From: Aquatica leii
Taxonomy: Eukaryota > Arthropoda > Insecta > Coleoptera > Lampyridae
Length of the DNA stretch: 64,000 nucleotides
NCBI GenBank assembly: GCA_035610365.1
Contig: CM069437.1
Coordinates: forward strand, 61,962,093-62,026,092
Direction: 5' to 3'
Part shown: piece after piece, positions 55,468 through 64,000 of the stretch
Position numbering within the stretch: the first letter of the stretch is position 1
How the letters are laid out: each line of letters starts with the position of its first letter
Notes under the pieces: model-generated
The model's input: only the letters and a program-made list of their open reading frames with translations
Databases searched by the model: none
Told to the model about the DNA's origin: nothing
Translations under genes and position numbers: made by a program

Positions 55468-57361
55468 TTATAATTTAGATTTAACGATATTTCCACTGGC
55501 AAACACGTTATTAGGATCGAGCTCTTCTTTAGCGGCTTTGAATAAATTTACTCCCACCTCTGAAACCGTCGCTGGATACCATTTCATCCGAATTTTACCT
55601 ATACCGTGGTGGTGCGATAAGCTTCCACCACTTGCGATGATTTCGTCACGTGCTTTGTCCTCGATGTATTCGTAAACCTCTACAGGATTGTTCGTATTTC
55701 GGTAATTATAAGCAAAATAAAAGTATATGACACAACCGGCATCATACGTTTGAGTTATCCGAGAACAAATCATAAAATGTCGAATATTACGTTTTCTACA
55801 TTCTTCACCAATTACGTACTTTACATTGCGACACAACGATATTGCTCTATCCCACGGGACCGATGTCTCGAACGACTCCGACAGGATATAATACTCCAAC
55901 CCTAAATCCTATAATCCTTACAATTACTTTATTAATTCTTGATTGTATTAAATAAATACATTACCCGTATGTATGCAATAACAAACGTCAACATATAGCC
56001 ACGTTCCCCGTTTATTTGCCCAGCGGGTATCCCTCCAACTTGACCAGCAATTTCGTAAATTTTTTTCTCTTGAGCTTCAACTTCTTTAGTATCTCCTTCA
56101 AACAACAACGTCATGACGCACATCGAATTTACGTTAAAACCCTTGATTTTTGTTATGTACAATTTTTTAAGACCGTCTAGGATCAGCCCGAAATACCCCG
56201 GTGTTGGTCTAAGAGACTGCCCGAACTTAAACTGTTCATTATCCATTAATCTTATCGAAGCCGGTTGACACCTTTGCTTAGCAACTTCGCGCATACACTT
56301 AAGCCCAGATTCAAAATCGGGAAATATAACGGAACCGTACCGTTTCGTCTTAGGCAAAGGTCTTATTTTTAAAATTACTTCTGTTACAACACCCAAACAA
56401 CCTTCGGATCCCAATATTACTTGATTAAAATCTGGACCGCAACTCATCCGAGGCACCTGACAATTTTTCTCCAAAACTCCTTTTGTCGTCACCATCCTAA
56501 CGTGTACTAATAAATCTTCTATATTTCCGTACGTATTTTTCTTCATTCCAGACGCTCTGGTGGCAACCCATCCACCCAAACTACTAAATTCGTAGCTATC
56601 TGGTTCGTGACCAACGGTGTATCCCAATTTTTTGATTTCCCTTTCTAAATCTTGTCCGATAATTCCACTTTCACAACAAACGACCAAATTGTCTCTGTCC
56701 ACCCATAAAATCCGATTCATTTGTGATGTATCTAATGATATAATTGTTCTCGCTTCGGTTTTTGAACACAAAACCGATCCGGTAACTGACGTGCCGCCAC
56801 CAAATGGTATAATGACCATACCACATTCGTTTGCTACATTTACTATTTTAACAACGTCGTTGTGGCACTTTGGCCAAAGAATTATGTCGGGTATTCGTTC
56901 AAAAAATGATTCACGTAATGTATAAATATCGTGTAGCGTATGACCGTGTGCTCTGAATAATCGATCGACGCCTTTAGTTGAAAACGCTATGTCTAAGTTT
57001 GAAAGTAGTGTATAATTTTCTTCGGTAATTTTTGGCGGCGGGTAAGTTTCTTCTTGAGGCATATCTTGTGGTTTGTGAAACTTGGTTAAATCTGCGTCGA
57101 AGACGTCTTTTACCCATTGTGTAAAGTAAGGCAGTGATAGTTCTCCAATAGGATATCTATTCAACAAAATACAAAAACGATTTAGTATGAATAAAATCTT
57201 TGGTTAATTAATAATCAATCACAGTGCAAAAACTAAATTTGAAAAAAAACCGTAGAATCTACGCATATGTATACCTTGAACCAGTAAAGTGAATTATACC
57301 ATCTTTGACCGTGAATTGTGAATCCTTGTATCCCCAGCCATTCCATTTAAGAATTTCTTCT
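55468..57361 (-). CDS. AGPS: Alkylglycerone-phosphate synthase (last three exons)
   Basis: Minus strand exons: 57361-57275 (acceptor TTCCAG, donor GTATAC), 57156-55965 (donor GTAATG) and 55908-55468 with stop TAA; introns of 118 and 56 bp; all phases agree. About 572 residues are visible; the N-terminal exon(s) were not found. The enzyme swaps the acyl chain of acyl-DHAP for a fatty alcohol, the committed step of ether-lipid synthesis, in peroxisomes. Visible motifs: [12 protein letters not shown] at the start, FAD-binding PFGGGTSV (56807-56784), [14 protein letters not shown] (from 56609) and GSEGCLG (from 56411), [10 protein letters not shown], then [12 protein letters not shown] (from 55749) and the active-site run [10 protein letters not shown] (from 55617). 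The frame has no lesions. The C-terminus is KSKL, ending in the PTS1 tripeptide SKL; the vertebrate enzyme instead uses an N-terminal PTS2. Family assignment is secure. Confidence 0.95.
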
Positions 57362-57364
57362 CTG

Positions 57365-60300
57365 GAAGAAAAGAAAAACTGTAATTAGTTTATAATATAC
57401 ATAAAATGCTTGGAATCGTTGGTACAATCAAAAATAAAAAACCAAAATAAAACATCTCCGCGCGATCAATTCGCCACAAGAGTTCTGGTCGCGTCAAAAC
57501 GTCATCGACTGAATAAAAGCCAAAAATTACCAAAAAAACATAGACCGAGAAAAACAAAAAAATTCAGTTGTTACGAGAATTTATTCGCAACTTGCTGGCG
57601 ACTAACTCAGTTGTATTGACAAGCGGATCGCAAGTCTCGGTGTGCTGAAGTAAACATCATCCAATACAGACCTTGTTTAAATCTGTCGACCACTAAAAAG
57701 AACAAATCGACAAAACACAACTCTAACAATAATATATTTATTTCAATAAGAGAGAATAGTCGTTAAAATTAACAGAGAAAAATAGACCAATAACAATTAG
57801 AAATTGATCGACTAATTTAGTAATATCACAGCTGTTATAGTAATGTAGGCCCTTACGTTCAGACAACCACCATACAACTGATTATATTCAATTGCTCCCA
57901 AATGTTATAAGTAAATGATTTTAATTGAAATATAAATATTACTCGATCAAAACACCTCGTCTACTTTGCCGTCGCAAAATAAGTCAACAATCAACAATGA
58001 TAAAAACAAATAGCAAAAAAATAACTAAAATATGAGTACAAAACTTAGCAAACCGACATTTCTTCGTAATCGTAGTAAATTCCACTACTCCTATTTATCT
58101 GATTTAAAACAAGAAACTATGCGTGGTATATAAGTTTATGTACAACGGTTAATGTTTTGGCTATGACTGCGTTCAAATGATCGAAGAAATTTGACGGATG
58201 TCACGTCAACGTACTCAACAATACATAAGGTTACAGATAATATAAAGTTTGCGACTGAAAGTAAATTAAGTCCGTATGATCATATGAACAGAAAGAAAAC
58301 TGCTTACATGTCTTAAAATAACAGCCAGGTAAACAAACGTTCACATCGATTTCCAAACGGTAAAAGTAAACTATCAATCGACGTTTGACTGCGATATATC
58401 GCTTATCCCGTCTCATAAAAAGAATCAGTAGCGTCGTTGAACAGTGCAACCGTTAATTTTTGTTTAGAATAAATATTTTCGATTAATACAAAATAAGGAC
58501 ATGTAACACAGTGCTGGTACACACCACATATCTGCAATACAAACCCAACATAACCTATACAATGCCTGAAAAGTTTGTACTAAAGCTTTTTAGATTACAA
58601 CAGCTACTGAAATTGCGAAAGCTGATATAAAGATTAGCAGTTTACAGTAAACAACAAAAGGCTATATGCGTGGACCAAAAAAGACATATCTGCATTAATT
58701 TAATCCAGATGACGTCTCATAGAAAGTTTGCTGTCCTATACAACTTATACTATTCCTTAAACCATGAAGTTTAGGTGTTCCACTTTACAAAATTTGACGT
58801 TTCGACACATTACTACAATCGCAGAATCCTTTAAGGTAGAAATCCTATGTATGTACAACAAGCTTATATAATCACGTAAAAAAACAAAAGTTAAAGCATC
58901 CGAGATAATAAACTACAAGTGTACGTCTGAATCAATGAGTTCAGACGGAGATATGCACTGAATTTGGTGGCAGATTAGCAGGCAGGTAGATAAAAATTTA
59001 TATTATATAAGGTAAAGATATAGCGAATAAAAGCAAAATGTTTTGAACAAAATCATAAATGAAAAATAGAAATAAAAGAAGAATGATGAGAAATAACATA
59101 GATAAAAAAGAAAAAATAGCTTTAGCAAAACTAAAGGAATTGAAAGGCTTAAGTAAAAAAAAAAAGAAACAAATAGAATAATTCAAAAGAAACTAAAAAC
59201 TCACTTGACATACATATATTGTAATTACTACAACTGACTGGACAAGAGTGACCGAAGGATGTCTGGAAAAACAAAGTCAAAAGGTTAAAACAAATTAGTC
59301 ATTAAATGAAGGATTCGAAACATGACAAATGGAAGTATTATAATCGAGACAAAAATAAGAAAACCAACGAAATTCCAAAGAACAAAATTTATAAAATTAA
59401 AATAAAATTCAGTGACTATCCAAAAAAGAAGATAACAAAGACACGGTTCATAAGAGTGTTAATCGCCTTTCTCTAGTATGGATGTCAACAACATCGACGA
59501 TATGTGGAGTAATAGTAGGAAATAAAATAAAAGCTTCATATTAACATGTGAAGATAATACGACGGCAAAGAATCTTGTCAAAATTGGAACGAGACAATAC
59601 AATAGTTATATATGCACCAAGAGCGTTCTTACAATGATTACGCCAGGAAAGCAACGTGATAAAACCCAAAGGCCTCTGGCCCGAAAGCTGTATACTATTG
59701 CTCGATAGGCGTAATCATCCAGTAACCCCAGAGGTGCATGCAATATTTTATTTTTCACTATATACAATATAAAAACTAACTAACTACTTTGCTAAATCTA
59801 CGAGTATATCTAATATTCTATAACAATAAATAATTTGACGTTTAATCATTTTTCAGAATTACTTTTACAATAATAATGAGTGTGCAAGTGTGATGCCCAA
59901 ATTCCCAAATGTAAAAGAAAATGCACAAAAAGAAATGGAAAATCTGTTATCATCTAAACCTAAACAAAAACTTCAAATAAAATAACACTATTTTTGAGAG
60001 CGTAATGAGAGAGCGATATGAATTCATAACGCTAACAACTACAACAATCGGGGACGGAATAACAACTAAAATTTCAGGGAGACAATACCAAAACATGATT
60101 CCCGATGCATATATAATTCCGGCACTTCTCTGCGGAATTAGGTTTTCTTCTGCCTATAAAAAATTTCCTATCTAAAAACAAAAAAAGCAAGTCGTTCAAA
60201 AGTAAATAAGGGAGTGAAAGCTCGTGTTTCTCGTTTCCAGTTCTACAGTAGCAATTGTACCAGAACCAAAACTCATACTACTGTACTAGATCCCAATATA

Positions 60301-60385
60301 ATCGGTATACGAATAGACCAAATAAACTAAAACCCGACATAATAAGCTAGAGCACAAAGCAAATTCATCTCCAGAATTTTTAACA
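57365..60385. other. Region upstream of the visible AGPS exons, no further exon recognised
   Basis: AT-rich, with an A-rich lysine-biased stretch at 59020-59180. The missing N-terminal exon of AGPS should lie here or beyond the window's right end; it must end in phase 2 (AG before the donor), and I found no convincing candidate. Confidence 0.4.
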
Positions 60386-60389
60386 TAAA

Positions 60390-60965
60390 ATGTTCATATC
60401 AAATGTGTCTCCCGAGCAAGCAAAAGAAGCGATCATAATACAAAAATTTTACACAACCCACGCGACAAAACGAATTTTACTGGACCCTAGAATCGCATTC
60501 AAAAGTCAAAATCCTAATGCCACACAGACGCATCTACGTCGAATGAAATGCAATAAATTAATAATCACATACGCATTATGGAATGTTTATAACTGCAAAA
60601 GTCATCTTCAATGCGACTACTGTTCACAAGCACAGTGTTATATTTTTGATGAGCGCGAAACCAAATTAAAAAAAGCAAACTTGGATGAGGAGCTTAATCA
60701 ACTAACAGAACTATGTTTAAAGTCGATGTTCTTTTTATTCAACAACATTATATACAAACATTAAATTCAATATTGACATGATAACAAACAGAAGCATTCC
60801 ATTCTTTAACGCATTGGTCACTGGAAAGATAGAGAACACCCTAGGACACCATGTTATCTTAAAAAAACCCTTGGTGTGGTTTCTCGAGCTATATGAATTT
60901 TGCCCAGTCGTAAATGTCATTTATGAGTTGAACTTTGCCAGTTATCATTTCCGTTTCTACCGTTA
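60390..60965 (+). pseudogene. Penelope-like RT remnant (PLE-E), core deleted
   Basis: Frame 60390-60764 ends with KKANLDEELNQLTELCLKSM and FFLFNNIIYK, the block just before RT motif B in Penelope elements. It then jumps directly to IKFNIDMITNRSIPFFNALVTGK, ENTLGH (60770-60850), which lies after motif C. So the B/C catalytic segment is missing, at nearly the same points as in the PLE-B plus copy. The upstream half of the frame is not clearly Penelope. Confidence 0.55.
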
Positions 60966-60969
60966 AGGA

Positions 60970-62155
60970 AACAGCACATGTGCTAACGCAGCAAGTTTGG
61001 TCACCTCCACGTGTATCTCCAGAACCTGTATTACTATTTATTAATTCTTCCTTCGGGTCGATAATTAGGACGTGCACGAATGCCAAAAGAATCTAAATTT
61101 TAATGGTTAATTGGGTTCAGGTCATTTGGAATATTCGTTAAATGAGCACGGTAGAGTAGTCTCTCTCTGTTCGTTCTGTTTTGCTCCATAAGGTTCACAA
61201 TTTAAGGCAATTTCCTGTTTTATCGGGTTTAGCGAGTTTTTGTTTTGTTGTGTCTCGTCTGAAACTTGTAATAGTCTGCAAAGTCGTTTCGTGTACTCTA
61301 AGTACTTTCGCTTAGTCGGGGTTTCTAATCTTGAATTATTCTAATCTGTTCTTCGGCTTTTAAGTTCCCTTGTGACATTGCAACATGACAAACAAAGACT
61401 AGCAACCTTCGGTTAGCAAGTGATATTTCTTATTCTTTCTTATTTACTTTTACTTCTTTTCCTTTCTCTCGGTTTTGTGTCATGTGCAGGTCAGATTTTA
61501 CTTTGATTAGTACACTAATGTAGTGTTTAGTTTTTTGGTTGTGGCCTTTCGATTGCTGATTTGTTTTTTGCCTTTTAAGTAGTGTCGACTTTTTAATCAG
61601 AATCCTTTTGCTGGAGATTTTTTTCGTTGGTTTTGCTTTTTTATTCTTTGAATATGTTTGGTTTTTTTGTTAGAAGAATCTTATAACGTCTGTTGGCGAC
61701 TTTTTGGCACAATTGGCTTGACTATTCTTTTCTGAACCCGCATATGAACATTTAACATCTGCTAGATAACGACACTTGACTTTCTTCTTCCTACTTCATT
61801 AGCTTTGGGGATTATATTCAGGGTTGGATTTATATTTGACTGTGGTCTAAATTTCTCTCTTTTCTATACATCTTCTTTTCCTATTGGTTTGCTTTGGATT
61901 GTCGTTCGATAATGTCTATAGGACTGCATCTCCTTTTTTTGCTTTGCTATCGTTTCGACTACTTTACAACGAGAACCTTTTTTTGATACATCCTTTTCTG
62001 TCGGCTGGTTCTTAGAAGTATCATTCCGCTTCATGGGAGTTCTGAATGTTTTTTATTTTAGCTAGTATCCCACTTCCCACTCTACGAAATTCTGAGCTGC
62101 AGCTACTGTCTTTATGAAGATTAAGTTATCGGTAAGTGATTGCACTAGGTGCGCA
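60970..62155. other. No gene recognised
   Basis: T-rich on the plus strand, A-rich lysine-biased on the minus strand, which would suit an old non-LTR ORF1 in reverse orientation, but no domain is readable. It separates the two Penelope scraps. Confidence 0.3.
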
Positions 62156-62159
62156 AGAT

Positions 62160-62560
62160 TACGTTTTATCGCAACCACCGGGTATACAGAAAACTAACAC
62201 ACCCAAACAGATACCTCAATGCCAAATGGCAGCACCACTATACTCAGAAGTAAACAGTACTAAAAACCTCAATTCATAGAGCCAATACTATCAGCAAACC
62301 CAATTCCCTAAAAACTGACTTCAAGCACCTAACAAATGCTTCGAGAAAAAACGGATAAAGAAAAGCAGACACCGATTAACCGGCAATACAAAGAACAACC
62401 AAAGGAAGAAAACCTCGTCGCAACCATCTTTCGTCCATATATAAAAGGCTGCATAGACAAAATAACCAGAATACTCGAGCTAAAAACTTTAAAGCGGTCT
62501 TTAATACGACAATTAAGTTAACCACCAATCTGAAATAGAAGAAAACAACCGCATCACTCA
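62160..62560 (+). pseudogene. Penelope-like element fragment, thumb and linker region
   Basis: Pieces in shifting frames resemble the sequence that follows motif C: YTEN/THPNRYLNAKWQHH (after the [15 protein letters not shown] pattern, 62180-62245), HRANTISKPNSLKTDFKHL (62276-62330), then VATIFRPYIKGCIDKITRIL (62428-62475), matching the conserved PYI..isdkI.RiL motif of Penelope linkers. Could be the 3' continuation of PLE-E. Confidence 0.5.
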
Positions 62561-62569
62561 AAAGACCAG

Positions 62570-64000
62570 AAGTTTACCACATTCCTTGCAAATTCAAGAA
62601 AACTTTGTAAATTATGTGAAAAGTGTTAATATAAGATGTGATTCAAAACCCAAAAAATTTTCTATTTTGGAATTACGCCTAATGATGATTTTTAGCAAAT
62701 GTAATGATAGTTTTTACTGTTTACTATTTTTTGAAAAATATTTTCAACAATTATGTCTGATACGACATTTAGTGGAGACTGTCATATTCATGATTTCCCA
62801 CAGTTTTAATAATATTAGCTTTTGACAGTTCTATAAGAGTTCGGTGTTTTACAAACATCGTTACAAAAACTTCCTATTGTTGACTGTCCAAAAACTACCA
62901 TAAAAATGAGGAAAATCACAAGAGTTTTTTGTAAAAACGTTTCTAAAGCTCGTGTACGCAAAGTTATCACGTTATTTTGTTTTTCAATGACGATTTTTTT
63001 AAAGTAAGAAATACGTAACTTTTTTAAATCTTCATCAGAAACTGTAAGAATGTTAAAAGTGCACTGTCGTCAGCAAAACAATTGATTTTGCACTTACAAC
63101 CAATGACGACACTTGACGACTTGATCAAAATTTATGATTATTATAGCAAGCGATCAATTGTGAGTTTTAATTTAAAGACAAAATATCCATTCAGAGAAAA
63201 AAATTGTATTGTATTTGATTTGGGAATTCTTACTTTTTACTGTTTGTTTATAAATTTAAGCAAACAGGTAAAAAATTAAGTAAAAAAAGTACCGATTTTC
63301 ATCAGCCGTACAACTTCCTCGATTTTAAATTACATAAAAGTATTATATATTATAGAAAGAGACAACGTGTGATATTGATTTATTTTTACACATAACATAA
63401 TGCTGATACAAATTTATCATAATTGTTGCAGTTCAGCTGTTCAGCAATAAATTATCTATAAACTATACAATATTTATAAAAACTTTAAAACGCTGAAGCA
63501 GAATTAGTAATTAAACGAGACCACAGCGTTGAACCTAGGTCAAAACGATATACTATTACTTCTTTTATCAACCAATAAAATCGCATTCAACCTCGTTGCA
63601 TTTTTTTGCATTTTGCATGAGTAGGTCTTCTCAAACGCGTGTGACACGCGGCCTTAAATAATAGCAGTTAATACCATTTTATATGCGTCAATAAGCAGAT
63701 AATCCTTCAAATGTGAAAAATATAGTATCAATTAACTTTCGTCTAATAATTTCACGGTTCATTGCCTGCAACGGAATTGGATTTTGACACAAATATAAGC
63801 AGTAAAAAATGAAAAATTAGAAACTATTTACGCGGAAGCAGTTGTTAAACATTTATTCAATTTAACTTAACAATAGCATACAGCAAATTCGTAACGTTTT
63901 AAATTAATTCAATAAAAAGAAATTATTTTTTAAAGTTTATTAGTTTATTTTTTATATATGTAGTTATTTTTTTCCGTACTTGCAGAATGATTAAACTTAT
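62570..64000. other. No gene recognised at the right edge
   Basis: AT-rich. Open frames at 62586-62825 and 63082-63279 lack recognisable motifs. Confidence 0.35.

Noticed and set aside
57410..57619. Lysine/arginine-rich plus-strand frame of 69 codons
   Set aside because: Lies opposite the AGPS upstream region; basic composition follows from A-rich sequence and no domain is seen.
58231..58449. Minus-strand frame as the missing N-terminal exon of AGPS
   Set aside because: Its GTAAGC donor leaves the wrong phase for the next exon and the peptide shows no PTS2-like motif.

Overview
The window reads as nuclear DNA of an insect. It is AT-rich, has short spliceosomal introns (56, 63 and 118 bp), carries parts of two recognisable animal genes, and is packed with decayed arthropod-type transposons. 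The species cannot be named from the sequence. I see no bacterial-type operons, rRNA, CRISPR array or complete tRNA gene.

Host genes. At the left edge, on the minus strand, are the first two coding exons of a BAG-family co-chaperone (starvin/Samui/BAG3 type). Upstream of it lie a TATA-like box and an in-register heat-shock element. At 55.5-57.4 kb, also on the minus strand, are the last three exons of alkylglycerone-phosphate synthase (AGPS, peroxisomal ether-lipid synthesis). Its last three residues are Ser-Lys-Leu, a type 1 peroxisomal targeting signal.

The roughly 54 kb between them is a transposon graveyard with repeated nesting. From left to right: a Gypsy integrase remnant (2.0-3.1 kb); an R1-clade non-LTR element (5.0-8.5 kb); a dispersed tandem repeat (9.9-12.0 kb); a Penelope-like element, PLE-A (12.8-15.1 kb); a solo Penelope terminal repeat (17.5 kb); a Tc1-like element (17.8-19.2 kb); a complete Bel/Pao LTR retrotransposon (19577-25673) with near-identical LTRs and a perfect 5-bp target duplication, inserted inside a piggyBac-type transposase; another Tc1-like remnant (26.9-27.9 kb); a mariner-like remnant (29.2-30.1 kb); a tRNA-derived SINE-like sequence (30.4 kb); a piggyBac scrap; Jockey, Gypsy and Penelope remnants (33.0-35.4 kb). 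Next comes a three-level nest: a mariner-like element with 76-bp TIRs (35669-41848) contains a Penelope element with 12-bp target duplications (36569-41289), which contains a piggyBac element (37498-39846). A second piggyBac-type element (about 44.5-50.2 kb) is split by two Penelope copies in head-to-head inverted orientation (45.4-49.2 kb). A second R1-type remnant (50.2-52.1 kb) carries a hAT MITE with an 8-bp target duplication. Past AGPS there are only AT-rich sequence and Penelope scraps.

The observations I would look at first are: hammerhead-ribozyme motifs in the Penelope elements, one with all three helices able to pair; the inverted Penelope pair, whose readthrough RNA could fold as a long hairpin; the Bel/Pao copy whose LTRs say young but whose integrase lacks key residues; the PTS1 on AGPS; and the heat-shock-type promoter of the BAG gene.
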